The notes: generated by a model not told the origin, from the letters alone. A stretch of 62,646 nucleotides of DNA from Armatimonadota bacterium (GCA_036504095.1 DASXVS010000072.1:1-62646), one strand, 5' to 3'. Positions 15,523 through 25,203 are shown, counted from the stretch's first letter. Made by a program: numbers and translations.

Positions 15523-16452
15523 TCACAATGGTGTGACGGTAACCCTTGGCACCAGGTTCTCGACGGTATGGCGTTCCACGACGCCTGATCCGTAGCTCGC
15601 GGCGTTCGCGGCGCCGGCCGCCGTTGCATATCTCAAAGCATCGGCCGGCAGGCGGCCGTCCTGCAGCACGTGAATCATCGCGGCCACAAACGCATCGCCG
15701 CTGCCAACCGCACTCCGGAACTCCACCTCGGGCGGCGTTGCGAACCATGCGCCGCTCTGGTCTACGATCACCGCGCCGCAGCGCCCCATCGTTATCGCTA
15801 CCAGATGCACCCCAAGCCGCAGGATTTCACGGCCCGCGTCGGCAGCCTCGCCGATCGTTTCAATCTCGCGACCCAGCAGCTCCGAGACCTCGAATGCGTT
15901 GGGCTTGATGATATCCGGCGCTTCTTCCAGAGCCAGCCGCAACGCCTCGCCGCTTGTATCCACCACGGTTCGCACACCGCGGTCTTTGGCAAGTTTCACG
16001 AGGTCGCTAATAAACTCCGGCGGAACTCCGGGCGGCAGGCTGCCGCAAAGAGCGACAGTGCTCACATCGTTCATCAGCAGACCGAACCGTTCCCGGAAAG
16101 CTCCCTGCTCCTCGGTAGTGACAACCGGTCCCGCTTCATTGACCTCGGTTTGCGTGCGCGCCTTCGTGTCGAGAATCTTCAGGCACAATCGACTCTCGCC
16201 TTCCACGGTGACGAACGCGTCGCGAATCCCCTCGGCGATCAGGCGCTCCCGCACTTCCAGTCCGGTGTGCCCCCCCAGAAAACCGGTTGCGACCGATTCC
16301 GTGCCCAGCGTCTGCAGGACGCGGGATACGTTCACGCCCTTACCGCCCGCCATCACGCGGGTCTCATATGGACGGTGAACTCGATCAACCGCGAACTGGT
16401 CCACCAGATAGGTTCGATCCAACCCTGCGTTCGGCGTTACTGTCAGCACCAA
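15523..16452 (-). CDS. PfkB-family sugar kinase, 1-phosphofructokinase/tagatose-6-phosphate kinase type
   Basis: About 309 residues starting at TTG 16452 or GTG 16449, seven to ten bases after GAGGG; the frame is open further upstream but the family's N-terminus begins here (VLTVTPNAGLDRTYLVDQF). The phosphate-sugar subgroup signature is the N-terminal TPNAGLDR/ARVMAGGKGVNVSRVL. Other features are LCGSLPPGVPPEF, DTSGEALRLAL and the anion hole/catalytic base motif VGSGDAFVAAM (usual GAGDS). It phosphorylates a phospho-sugar with ATP; the exact substrate (fructose-1-P versus tagatose-6-P) cannot be read from sequence. No fru PTS genes are adjacent, which leaves the physiological role open. It heads the minus-strand group pfkB-tatA-tatA-argS. 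Confidence 0.88.
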   Translation of the reverse strand: MVLTVTPNAGLDRTYLVDQFAVDRVHRPYETRVMAGGKGVNVSRVLQTLGTESVATGFLGGHTGLEVRERLIAEGIRDAFVTVEGESRLCLKILDTKARTQTEVNEAGPVVTTEEQGAFRERFGLLMNDVSTVALCGSLPPGVPPEFISDLVKLAKDRGVRTVVDTSGEALRLALEEAPDIIKPNAFEVSELLGREIETIGEAADAGREILRLGVHLVAITMGRCGAVIVDQSGAWFATPPEVEFRSAVGSGDAFVAAMIHVLQDGRLPADALRYATAAGAANAASYGSGVVERHTVENLVPRVTVTPL

Positions 16453-16677
16453 AGGGATGCCCTCAATGCGACAAGACGCGGACGACCTCGCCTGGCCGCC
16501 CCCTCCCGTCACGCATGCGTCAGTTTAGGGATGGCGCGTTCGAAGGGTCAAGGCGGGTTCACGTGTTCAGCGTCAGGTGACTGGTTTTCAGGCGACTCGT
16601 GACACGTGTGTGCCCCCGCTCCCCGACGCCCGACACCTTGAAGCCACCCTCCGCGCTACAATGAGCTCAACCCTGCC

Positions 16678-18324
16678 ATGGACCAGATCCGCACACTCAT
16701 CTGGCTGAAGATACACCTCACGCTCGCTCTTTACCGCAAGCGCAAGAGCACTCTGGTGTCTTTGCTGATAACCCTCCCATTTTCACTGGCGTTCAGCCTG
16801 GGATTGTTCTTCGCCGCGCTGGTGGCATTCTGGACGCTGCCGCTGGAAAACAACCGCCAACTGCTGAACGCCGGATTGACCGCCGTTTACGCCATGTGGA
16901 TCTTCGGCCCACTTCTCGGCGTATCGCTGAATGAAGGCTACGACGTTTCGAAACTGATGCAGTTTCCGGTGAGCGGGCGCCGCATCTTCACCGCCAACAT
17001 CCTCGGATCCGCGATCGATCCGCCGGTACTCATGTTGATGGTACCACTGTGCGCCATCCCCATCGCCCTGGGGACAAATGCAGGCGCGAGGGCGCTGATT
17101 TCCGGCGTCGTTCTGTTGTTCCTTCTCCACACGGTGGCGCTCAGCCAGGCGCTGGCGACGCTGCTATGGGGGCTGCTCAAATCGCGGCGCGTGGCCGATT
17201 TCTGGAAAGTGTTTGCGGCGCTCGCGGGCACCATCTTCTGGGCGGTTTACCAGCTGACAATCAGGCAGGTGGACCGCATGGCGCCGTCGCTTCTGGTGGC
17301 ACGTCCCAGCCGCTTCACGCAGTATTTGCCGTCCGGGCTGGCGGCGGATGCCGTCGCAGCCCTCAGCCGCTCCGCCTTCACCGAGTTCGCGTGGCGGGCG
17401 GCGCTTCTCGCCGCCATCTGCGTGGCGACGGTGGCGCTGGCCGGCACCCTGGTACAACGGGTGTCGGCGGGTGATCTGGTGCTGGACCGCGTTGCCCAGG
17501 GGAGGCCGGAGCGGGCACGCCGCGCGCGCAGACCCTGGCAGTCACCGAGGTGGCTGTCGGCGTCCACGGCAGCGATGGTCCACAACGAATTACGGATATT
17601 TGCGCGCGATCCGCAGGCAAAGGTCGAGATGCTCCGCCAGACGGGAGGGCTGATACTGATGCCGATCATCATGCTGTCATCGACCCGCAACAACGTATCG
17701 TTAGGCGATCTCCGACACGTTGGACCGTGGCTCTTCGTCGCGCCGATGGGCGCCATGGTGCTTCTCATCCTGTCCATGGCGTCCAATGTCCTCGCGAAGG
17801 ACCGCATCGGGCTGAGCCTGCTGTTTACCATGCCGGTTCGGCGGATGTCCATCCTGGTTGGCAAGAACATCGCGATGCTGCTGATCTTCAGTCCGCTCTG
17901 CGCCTCCATCACTCTACTCATCGCCGGTTTGGCCCGCCACTGGAGCCTCGCGCTACCCGCCATTGTGGTTACCGAGTGCCTGATGCTCATCGGCCTCGCG
18001 GAAGGCAATGTGTTCAGCGTGTTCAACCCGATGCCGCTTCCGGAGAAGGGACGCAACCCGTACACTTCCGCCCAAGGATCCGCCTTGATAGGTTGCGCCG
18101 GCGCTGTGGCGGGATTCGTCGTCTTCGTGCTCGTCGCCTCTCCATTGGTGCCGGCGTTCCTGGCTCCGGCGCAGTGGATCTCGCCGGTATGGTTCGCGGC
18201 AACCCTTCCCGCCTCGATCGCCTACAGCACGGTGGTCTACTGGCTGGTGACCCGGTTCACTTCGAGCGCCATGGAAAAGCGTGAGCCGGAAATCCTCCGC
18301 TCGATACTGAAATTGCCTGCATAA
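16678..18324 (+). CDS. ABC-2-type permease-like integral membrane protein
   Basis: 548 residues with about twelve hydrophobic segments arranged as two halves (about 28-275 and 320-530), separated by a basic loop (RPERARRARRPWQSPRW). The layout resembles fused ABC-2 exporter permeases: 'LMQFPVSGRRIFTANILGS' in the first half and 'LLFTMPVRRMSILVGKNIAML' in the second are equivalent coupling regions in such permeases. No ATP-binding subunit is encoded next to it, so its partner must lie elsewhere or it works alone. The downstream gene encodes an unrecognised cytosolic protein 83 bases later in the same direction. Substrate unknown. Confidence 0.65.
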   Translation: MDQIRTLIWLKIHLTLALYRKRKSTLVSLLITLPFSLAFSLGLFFAALVAFWTLPLENNRQLLNAGLTAVYAMWIFGPLLGVSLNEGYDVSKLMQFPVSGRRIFTANILGSAIDPPVLMLMVPLCAIPIALGTNAGARALISGVVLLFLLHTVALSQALATLLWGLLKSRRVADFWKVFAALAGTIFWAVYQLTIRQVDRMAPSLLVARPSRFTQYLPSGLAADAVAALSRSAFTEFAWRAALLAAICVATVALAGTLVQRVSAGDLVLDRVAQGRPERARRARRPWQSPRWLSASTAAMVHNELRIFARDPQAKVEMLRQTGGLILMPIIMLSSTRNNVSLGDLRHVGPWLFVAPMGAMVLLILSMASNVLAKDRIGLSLLFTMPVRRMSILVGKNIAMLLIFSPLCASITLLIAGLARHWSLALPAIVVTECLMLIGLAEGNVFSVFNPMPLPEKGRNPYTSAQGSALIGCAGAVAGFVVFVLVASPLVPAFLAPAQWISPVWFAATLPASIAYSTVVYWLVTRFTSSAMEKREPEILRSILKLPA

Positions 18325-18407
18325 TGAGTGCATGAAGCCCCGGGCAGCCAAGCGAATCACGGGGAACCGATTCCCAACGCGAAAGTGTTCTATCAACTGT
18401 TGCAGCC

Positions 18408-20450
18408 ATGACTGAATCCGCCTGTACCATTCTCAGGGACCTCCGTGCGCATTATCAGGGCACGCCCATCCTGACGCTCGCCCAAACCGCCCTGTGGGAC
18501 GATCCACTTAAGGCGCTGGTCAAGGCATTGCTTGACGCCGAAGCGCCGGGCACGAGGCTCGTGCTTGGCATCATGGACACGGATTATTTCTCCCGATTAC
18601 CCAAGCCCCCGCCCGGCTTTAAGCCGTTCGACGTCCTGCCCCACAATGAGGGATCCACCCGCGACCTGTGGGCCGCTGTGGGCGAAATGCACTCTCTTCT
18701 GGGCGCTGAAACCCCGCTCCCGGTGCACACCCTCGCCGAAGAGGGTGTCCGCTTCTGCCGCGTGATTCAGGCAGCGAATGCGGGTTATGACCCCGGGGAT
18801 TGCACACGCTTCATCGATGACCTGACGCAAGCGTGGGGCTGGCGCGGCCTGGCGCAGACGAAAGGGCGCAGGCTCCTCGCCGGAGACGTGCCCCTTCGTG
18901 ACGCGGGAGACGCGCTGATCCGGCAGGTTGACTGGGCGCTGGCCGAGACTTCACGGGTGGCCGAACGTCCGCTGGGTCCGTTCGCGACACGCCTGCGCGC
19001 GCGGGTTGTCGAATTCGTTGGCGCCAACCCGGACGCTTCCCTGACCGACCTCTATCTGGACCTCTTGCCGGGCATATACCAGACACTGCTTGGCTATGAG
19101 CCGGCCGGCCTTGAGTACGCGCGCTCGTCCGAGCTGCTTCAGTTCAACCGATGGACCGCCAACCGGGCGCGTTTCCGGCCTCTGGACCTGTTTCTCGACC
19201 CACGCACCGCACCGATCGCCAAGCGGCATTACAACGGGGCCGTCCGGGGCGGAGGGATCGCCACACTTGACCGCTTCGGTCCCGACGCGCTGCCTTTCGA
19301 CATCGCCATCCCAGGCCATGGGCGCGGCACGCTGCATCTGAGCGCTGACCTGTTGCACGTGGATACCGACGAGCCGATCGACATATCGCTCGCACGGCCC
19401 ATCACCTCCCGCCGACAATTAGCCATCGTGCTGGAAGATAGCCTCGGGCCCGGCGTCGCCCTGCTTGGCAAGGCTGTTGTGCTCATCACGATGCTCGCCG
19501 GGGAGTACATCTTCCTGTTCAATGAGACCGGTTCACCATACGTTACGCGATCGTGCCGCTGGAATGCGCTCCTGCACGCCGAGGGGCTTGGGCTGCGGCT
19601 GTACCCCATTCTACGCCTGGGCGTGAAACCCTGGGACAACGTTTCGAAGGCGGGCGGCCATCTCGCTCTGCCTCCGCATATGGCGCGCATTTTCGGCGAG
19701 GATCGTATCTCGGCCACTGAGTTCGAGCGCCGGTTCCGGGGTGCAGTGCGAAACGCGGAGGCATCCCTGAAGGCCATTCGGCGCTTCGAAAAGCCGGTTG
19801 ACTGGATGGACCACCTCGCCGGCGCGGCGGACGGCGTCTGGACGGATCGGGCAACCGAATACCGCGAGCTCCGAGCGCAGCGTGCGCAGCACGGCATCCT
19901 TATCCAGCGCGTGAACGCGGAAGGGGCCAGGGTGCTGGACGATCTGCGGCGCGTACGCGCGGATGTGAGCGCGATGGAGCAGGAAAAGGGTCAGCATTGG
20001 AGGGCCTGCGTCATGCCTTTGCGTGACGCGTCGCCGCGGGATGAGGATGAGTTCGCCGCCGCGATGGGCCGCCGTGCCGAGTACGAAGCACGGATCAACG
20101 ACACCCGCCGGAAAATCGCCGATGCAGAGACACTACGTTCCGAGATTGCGGTGCGACGTCGCGAACTGCAGGACGATCCCGGCGTCGGCGAAAGGGCAGC
20201 CAGGATCCGGGTTCTGGAAGGCGAGGCGGAACTGGAGAAAGCACGCCAGGTGCACGACGCGTGGATGACCTACCAGGCACTGGAACACAGCCAGCCCCGG
20301 CCCAGCGCATGGTGGTTTCCCGCCGTGGATCCCAGCGGAGCGTGGTTCCGGGCGGTCGCGGAAAGCGCGGAGTTCCGCTGGCAACCCCTCACCGGAGAAG
20401 CCTGTGCCGACCCATCCGCTCTATCATTGCCCGACGTAGTGACGATCTGA
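18408..20450 (+). CDS. Unrecognised large cytosolic protein with C-terminal coiled coil
   Basis: 680 residues, no signal peptide or membrane segment. Notable conserved-looking blocks: GTPILTLAQTALWDDPLKALVKAL and TRLVLGIMDTDYFSRLP near the N-terminus, DVLPHNEGSTRDLWAAVGE, ALPFDIAIPGHGRGTLHL around residue 300, VALLGKAVVLITMLAGEYIFLFNETGSPYVTR near 350, and a long charged helical/coiled-coil stretch from about 460 to 620. The many invariant-type Gly, Asp and Trp residues suggest an enzyme-like core, but I cannot assign a family. Weak ribosome-binding site. It lies 83 bases after the ABC-2-like permease and may be co-transcribed. Function unknown. Confidence 0.75.
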   Translation: MTESACTILRDLRAHYQGTPILTLAQTALWDDPLKALVKALLDAEAPGTRLVLGIMDTDYFSRLPKPPPGFKPFDVLPHNEGSTRDLWAAVGEMHSLLGAETPLPVHTLAEEGVRFCRVIQAANAGYDPGDCTRFIDDLTQAWGWRGLAQTKGRRLLAGDVPLRDAGDALIRQVDWALAETSRVAERPLGPFATRLRARVVEFVGANPDASLTDLYLDLLPGIYQTLLGYEPAGLEYARSSELLQFNRWTANRARFRPLDLFLDPRTAPIAKRHYNGAVRGGGIATLDRFGPDALPFDIAIPGHGRGTLHLSADLLHVDTDEPIDISLARPITSRRQLAIVLEDSLGPGVALLGKAVVLITMLAGEYIFLFNETGSPYVTRSCRWNALLHAEGLGLRLYPILRLGVKPWDNVSKAGGHLALPPHMARIFGEDRISATEFERRFRGAVRNAEASLKAIRRFEKPVDWMDHLAGAADGVWTDRATEYRELRAQRAQHGILIQRVNAEGARVLDDLRRVRADVSAMEQEKGQHWRACVMPLRDASPRDEDEFAAAMGRRAEYEARINDTRRKIADAETLRSEIAVRRRELQDDPGVGERAARIRVLEGEAELEKARQVHDAWMTYQALEHSQPRPSAWWFPAVDPSGAWFRAVAESAEFRWQPLTGEACADPSALSLPDVVTI

Positions 20451-20486
20451 TCGAGACGAGACCATCGCCCTCCGACCATCCCATTT

Positions 20487-21782
20487 CTACACTCCGTGGC
20501 ATCTCTTGAACTTGCGCCCGCTTCCGCACGGGCACGGGTCGTTGCGGCCAACCGCTGAGTACGGCCCCGGTTCCGCCGCCAGGAGCATCATCACCCGCTC
20601 CGCCGGAGTCCCCTTCAGGAGCATATCCGCCATCAGCTCCATGGGGTGGTCTACGTGCTCGAAGAACGCCTTGTACCCGGTGCAAAGATAATTCAGTCCC
20701 GTATCTCCGCACGGAGAGACCGAGAAGCGGTCCTTCGGGCATCCCCCCTGACAGGCGAATAGAACGCCGCAGCGTTTGCAGGCATTGGGCAGAGTCGCCT
20801 GCTTCGCCACGCCGAAGCGCTGCTGGACCGGCAATCCGACCAGGTCATCAAGGCGCGTTTCGCGGATATTGCCAAGGAGGTGCTCGCGGTCCACGAAGTG
20901 GTCGCAGGCATAAACGTCACCGTTGTGCTCCATCGCGACGTTGGCGCCGCACGTTGGCGCATGGACGCAGATTCCTGGCGGCCGGCCGGCCCAGGCGCCG
21001 AGGGCCACCTCGAACTCCTGGATGAAGACACACCCCACATCCCGGCGCACCCACTCGTCAAAGACCCCGGTCAGAAATCGGCCGAATTGCCCCGGGCCGA
21101 CCGATCGCTCGGTGACGGATCCATCTGCGTCCCGTTCCACGATCGGGATGAACTGCACCCAGTCGGCTCCGACGCCATCCCGGAAGAAACGGTACACATC
21201 TAAGGGAAAATCGCCATTCGCAGCGTGGACCGTGCACAGGATGTTGAAATCCACGCTGTGTTTCTGCAGCAGGCGTATGCCCCGCATCACTGACTCAAAC
21301 GTGCCGTGGCCGAGGCGGTCTACACGATAGGCGTCATGCAATTCACGCGGCCCGTCCAGGCTGACGCCGACGAGGAAGCGGTTCTGCTTCAGGAACGCGC
21401 ACCAATCGTCATCGAGAAGGGTGCCATTCGTCTGGAGTGAATTGGAGGCGTTCTTTCCCGGCGGCGCCAGCTCCCGCTGAATCTCGATGGCCCGCTGATA
21501 GAAAGGCAGCCCTAGCAAGGTCGGTTCGCCGCCTTGCCATACGAACGGAACCTCCGGCCCCGGGTGCGTCTCCATCATCTGGCGCACATAGAGGGTAAGG
21601 GTGTCGTCGGTCATCCGCGCCCGGCTTCCGGGATAGAGCGCCACCTTGGGAACGTAGAAGCAGTACCTGCAGTCGAGGTTGCACGACGCGCCGGCCGGCT
21701 TCGCCATCACATTGAAGGGGAGACGCGACTCGCGCGGACTTCCCGGCCCGGTTATCAGCATGTCCAGAGGCATCTCATCCAT
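20487..21782 (-). CDS. Anaerobic sulfatase-maturating enzyme (radical SAM) with SEC-C tail
   Basis: About 431 residues from the ATG at 21782. The radical SAM cluster is CNLDCRYCF, after FNVMAKPAGAS, the classic anSME opening. It is followed by VPFVWQGGEPTLLGLPFY, SLQTNGTLLDDDWC and VGVSLDGPRELHD. The SPASM region ends CKRCGVLFACQGGCPKDRF, with Cys ligands for auxiliary clusters. The enzyme oxidises the active-site Cys or Ser of a type I sulfatase to formylglycine. The C-terminus carries a SEC-C zinc motif (NDPCPCGSGRKFKRCHG), an add-on seen in some homologues. The gene is divergent from a Cys-type sulfatase gene 123 bases away, an excellent substrate candidate. The frame also opens earlier (21854) without a ribosome-binding site. 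Confidence 0.92.
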   Translation of the reverse strand: MDEMPLDMLITGPGSPRESRLPFNVMAKPAGASCNLDCRYCFYVPKVALYPGSRARMTDDTLTLYVRQMMETHPGPEVPFVWQGGEPTLLGLPFYQRAIEIQRELAPPGKNASNSLQTNGTLLDDDWCAFLKQNRFLVGVSLDGPRELHDAYRVDRLGHGTFESVMRGIRLLQKHSVDFNILCTVHAANGDFPLDVYRFFRDGVGADWVQFIPIVERDADGSVTERSVGPGQFGRFLTGVFDEWVRRDVGCVFIQEFEVALGAWAGRPPGICVHAPTCGANVAMEHNGDVYACDHFVDREHLLGNIRETRLDDLVGLPVQQRFGVAKQATLPNACKRCGVLFACQGGCPKDRFSVSPCGDTGLNYLCTGYKAFFEHVDHPMELMADMLLKGTPAERVMMLLAAEPGPYSAVGRNDPCPCGSGRKFKRCHGV

Positions 21783-21905
21783 GCTGCGCTCTCGGCCGGC
21801 GCAATGCAAGCGCCATATGGGGTGCGCCGGACGGCCCGCCTGTTCTTTCAACACCGGAAGGCCGAAGAAAGAACAGTCGGCAGACGGACAGGCGGGGGGA
21901 GAGAG

Positions 21906-23315
21906 ATGAACAGGAATGCGGTCACGGCGGTGGCGGTTGCATTGACGATGAACTCGGCCCGTGCGGCGGAGCAGCGCCCCAACATCGTGCTTATCGTGGC
22001 TGACGACCTCGGTTATGGCGAACTCGGGTGTTACGGCCAGACACGCATCAAAACGCCGAACCTCGACCGTATGGCGGCGCGAGGGCTGCGGTTCACCCGG
22101 TTTTACGCCGGCGCGCCTGTCTGTGCTCCGTCGCGGTGCTGCCTCATCACCGGTTGCCAGCCAAGCCGCGCCGTCATTCGAGACAACGTGGAAGTACCGC
22201 CGGAGGGACAGATGGCTCTGCCGGCGCGGACCATGACCATATCACGCGCGCTCCGGGCCGCGGGCTACACCACGGCGATGGTCGGCAAGTGGGGCCTGGG
22301 AGCGCCCGGCTCCGAAGGCGCCCCCGAACGCCAGGGGTTCGATCACTTCTACGGATACCTGTGCCAGCGCGAGGCCCATAACTACTACCCCACGCATCTT
22401 TGGCGGGACGGTAAAAAAGTGATCTTGGAGGGCAATACACCTGGAAACGTCACCGGCCGGCAATACGCCCATGACCTGATGACGGAAGACGTCCTTTCCT
22501 GGGTGGGGAGGAAACGCACCAAACCTTTCTTCCTGTGCTGGACGCCCACCATCCCGCACCTCGCGCTGCAGGTGCCGGAAGACTCGATTACGCCTTACCG
22601 CGGTTTGTGGGACGAACACCCCTATGACGGAAAGGGTGGCTACCAGCCTCAAGCCACGCCGCGGGCCGCCTACGCGGCGATGATATCGAGGCTCGACCGC
22701 GATGTCGGCCGCCTGGTGGACCGTCTGCGGGAGCTTGGACTGGAGCAGAACACCCTGATCCTTTTCACGAGCGACAACGGGCCCACATTCAAGGTCGGCG
22801 GGGCCGATGCAGAGTTCTTCCATAGCGCCGGTCCGCTGCGCGGCCTCAAGGGCTCCGTCTACGAGGGAGGCATCCGGGTTCCCCTGATCGCATACCGGCC
22901 CGGCGCGATTCCCGCGGGGCGCACCAGCGATCACATCGCCGCTTTCTGGGACGTTTTCCCGACGTTGCTGGACGTGGCAGGCGGGGCGCGTCCCGCGGGG
23001 TTGGACGGCCTCTCCTTCGCCCCCACGCTCACGGGTATCGGCGACCAGCCCGAACACGGGTATCTCTTCTGGGAGTTCCCGGGTTATGGCGGCCAGCAGG
23101 CCGTTCTGATGCAGCGATGGAAGGGAGTCCGCCGCGAGATGGATAAAGGCAATATGGGGGTGGCCCTGTACGACCTCGACACCGATATAGCGGAAACCAC
23201 GGACGTCGCGAGCGCTCATCCGGACATCGTGGCCCGCATCGAGGAGATTATGCGGAGGGACCGGGTACCCAGCCCCATATTCCCTCAAAGCGGGCTGGAT
23301 AAGGCGCCTTCATAA
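21906..23315 (+). CDS. Secreted type I sulfatase (Cys-type)
   Basis: 469 residues from the ATG at 21906, preceded by a purine-rich GGGGGGAGAG. A signal peptide (MNRNAVTAVAVALTMNSARA) leads to RPNIVLIVADDLGYGELGCYG, the metal-binding start of the sulfatase fold. The key signature CAPSRCCLITG (near residue 75) carries the Cys converted to formylglycine. Later motifs are VGKWGLG, FFLCWTPTIPHLALQ, and the metal site LFTSDNGP. It belongs to the arylsulfatase A-like group used on sulfated polysaccharides, acting in the periplasm or outside. Its maturase is encoded divergently next door. Specific substrate is not readable from sequence. Confidence 0.93.
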   Translation: MNRNAVTAVAVALTMNSARAAEQRPNIVLIVADDLGYGELGCYGQTRIKTPNLDRMAARGLRFTRFYAGAPVCAPSRCCLITGCQPSRAVIRDNVEVPPEGQMALPARTMTISRALRAAGYTTAMVGKWGLGAPGSEGAPERQGFDHFYGYLCQREAHNYYPTHLWRDGKKVILEGNTPGNVTGRQYAHDLMTEDVLSWVGRKRTKPFFLCWTPTIPHLALQVPEDSITPYRGLWDEHPYDGKGGYQPQATPRAAYAAMISRLDRDVGRLVDRLRELGLEQNTLILFTSDNGPTFKVGGADAEFFHSAGPLRGLKGSVYEGGIRVPLIAYRPGAIPAGRTSDHIAAFWDVFPTLLDVAGGARPAGLDGLSFAPTLTGIGDQPEHGYLFWEFPGYGGQQAVLMQRWKGVRREMDKGNMGVALYDLDTDIAETTDVASAHPDIVARIEEIMRRDRVPSPIFPQSGLDKAPS

Positions 23316-23359
23316 CCGGCTCCACCTTCGGGGCGCTTCCCGGCACAAGCAGTGGGATA

Positions 23360-24241
23360 TCAGTCCCGCGCGTTGGTCCACAGTTCGTAGAGGCGCTGGG
23401 AGTCTGCCGCGGCCTGGGCCATATCCATCGTGATCGCGACCCCCTCTTCGGCAATGACGCTGCCTTCGGAGTCCGTGACCGTCGCTCCAGCCGTCTTGCC
23501 AATAACGAGCGCCATCATCACGCGGTTGTGACCTTCCATCTTGTCGCGCACTTCCTGGCTCACGGTGTCCGCCAGTTCCTCGTCCGATTCTTCCGGCTCC
23601 AGCGCCTCCTCGGTGAGGGCCAGCAGCGAGGCCGGAAACTCGGGAACCGAGGGCTGAACCTCAACGGCCGGGGTCTGAGGGTTGGGGGCTGAGGACGGGG
23701 CGGACGGCTCGGGTATCGGAGCCAGCGGCGCGGAGCTTGGGACGAGTTCGTCGGTTGCGCCGGCCAGCACGTCGTCCTTCAGGATAGCCACCGTCGCGCT
23801 GGCGGTCACGAACGGTTCGTGGCCGATATACACAGTTCGACCCGTTCCGGAATCGGCCAGGATGTCCAGTCGGTATCCCACGACCTCACCGGTGTGCTCA
23901 TCGAACGCCTCGTCGGTAACGCTTCCCAGCAGGCGTCCGCTCTCGGTTATGGCGGTCCGCTGGCGCGAATCGCTGCTCGCTTGCAGGTGGATACCTATCT
24001 CGGGGATTTGTGACAGAGGCTTCAGGGCGTCGCCGCTCTTGACCAACACGACGTTCTGGCCGAATGCGGTGCAATCGGCGAAGGCGACGGCGCTGGGCTC
24101 CTGGTACCATTGCGTGGTGACGGCCACTGCAACGATGCGCCCGGTCACCTGATCGGTCACAAACCGCAGTACATCGCCCACGCGCTCGCTCGTATCGCGG
24201 CTTATCACGGGCAGGCCCAGGTGCTGATTGATGATCTTCAT
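23360..24241 (-). CDS. PRC-barrel domain protein (two barrels)
   Basis: 293 residues from the ATG at 24241, chosen because GGAGGA lies nine bases before it. Two PRC-barrel-like modules: MKIINQHLGLPVISRDTSERVGDV...TGRIVAVAV (1-80) and GRLLGSVTDEAFDEHTGEVVGYRLDIL (about 105-140), followed by a Pro/Ser/Ala-rich spacer (about 170-215). The acidic C-terminal segment holds VIGKTAGATVTDSEGSVIAEEGVAITMDMAQAAADSQRLYELW; the same pattern occurs in the small protein at 40166. PRC-barrel proteins of this type are thought to bind other proteins or membranes; no enzymatic residues are visible. Convergent with the sulfatase gene (44 bases apart). Confidence 0.75.
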   Translation of the reverse strand: MKIINQHLGLPVISRDTSERVGDVLRFVTDQVTGRIVAVAVTTQWYQEPSAVAFADCTAFGQNVVLVKSGDALKPLSQIPEIGIHLQASSDSRQRTAITESGRLLGSVTDEAFDEHTGEVVGYRLDILADSGTGRTVYIGHEPFVTASATVAILKDDVLAGATDELVPSSAPLAPIPEPSAPSSAPNPQTPAVEVQPSVPEFPASLLALTEEALEPEESDEELADTVSQEVRDKMEGHNRVMMALVIGKTAGATVTDSEGSVIAEEGVAITMDMAQAAADSQRLYELWTNARD

Positions 24242-24413
24242 ACGCGCGTATCCTCCGGGGGTTGGTGTGTCCAAAGACACTATAGCAGAGGGGGAGTTGG
24301 GTTTCGGGTGTCCGGTGGCGGGCGCCTGAGATCCGGGCTCCTGACACCCGACACCTGACACCGATACATGCTACCATACGGACATACCTCACTCATCAAG
24401 GAGAAAACATCGC

Positions 24414-25079
24414 ATGCGCAAATGGCTGACCGTGATTGCCGCCGTGACGCTGGTCGGCGGTGCACAGGCCCAGAAAATCGCCCCCAAAGAGGCTTTGGCA
24501 AATCTGGAGGCGACCTGGGCGAAAACCGATTCCTACACATGCAGCGAGGACGCCTGGACTAAGGCCGGTTCGACCGAGAAGACCCAGGGCTTCGATTTCT
24601 CGTTCAAGAAGCCGCACCTCATCAGGCTGAAAGTCCGGACCGATCCGCACAAGGGAGCCGACGTGGTGTACAAGGGCGGTAAGATCCGCGCGGCGGAACG
24701 CATTCTTGGCATCCGGATGAAAAAGGGCATGGATTCGAAGGAAGCCGACTTCTACAGCGCGCGCAAGGTCCCTTTCTGGGAAGCGGATATGGGCAGCGAA
24801 ATCGATGCGATCAAAGCCGTCTGGCCGAAAGCCGAAGCGACCACTGAACGCGCCAAAAGCGGTGGAGATGTGTACGTCTTCCTCACGCTCAAATGGAAAG
24901 GCGAGGATCCGAAGCTTCGCCAGGGAACGCACGCATACGCCGTAACGTACAAGATCGATCCAAAGACCTGGTTCACGGTTCAGCGAACAACAACTGAGGA
25001 CGGGATCAAGGTTGAAGATATCCAGCGCTCAAACGTGAACCTCCACGCCAACCTGGCGGACAGCGCGTTCAATCTCTAG
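24414..25079 (+). CDS. Exported LolA/DUF1571-like protein
   Basis: 221 residues with a signal peptide (MRKWLTVIAAVTLVGGAQAQ) and a ribosome-binding site (GGAG nine bases before ATG). The mature part is predicted beta-rich: DSYTCSEDAWTKAG, FDFSFKKPHLIRLKV, ADVVYKGGKIRAAE, VFLTLKWKG, YKIDPKTWFTVQRTTTEDG. This ordering (protein on which the cargo 'F..KP..IR' strands occur, then 'YKIDP.T.....') is that of LolA-like lipoprotein-sorting and DUF1571 proteins, which handle lipids or lipoproteins in the periplasm. The call rests on this pattern and is moderate. No Lol genes flank it; it is followed 125 bases later by the second pseudopilin gene. Confidence 0.55.
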   Translation: MRKWLTVIAAVTLVGGAQAQKIAPKEALANLEATWAKTDSYTCSEDAWTKAGSTEKTQGFDFSFKKPHLIRLKVRTDPHKGADVVYKGGKIRAAERILGIRMKKGMDSKEADFYSARKVPFWEADMGSEIDAIKAVWPKAEATTERAKSGGDVYVFLTLKWKGEDPKLRQGTHAYAVTYKIDPKTWFTVQRTTTEDGIKVEDIQRSNVNLHANLADSAFNL

Positions 25080-25203
25080 GGGCCGGGTTTCGGGATTCCC
25101 GCGGACGGCCGCCGGCCCCGAGCCTGGCTGGCAGTGGCAGGATTTGGCGTGGTACAATGGAGTCGGGTACCGGGAGATCATTCCGGCCTAAGGAGGTAGA
25201 TCA

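Noticed and set aside
25125-25175. A -24/-12 (sigma-54) promoter before the second pseudopilin gene
   Set aside because: TGGCAGG followed by TTTGGC resembles the consensus, but GG and GC are nine rather than ten bases apart, so the spacing is one short.
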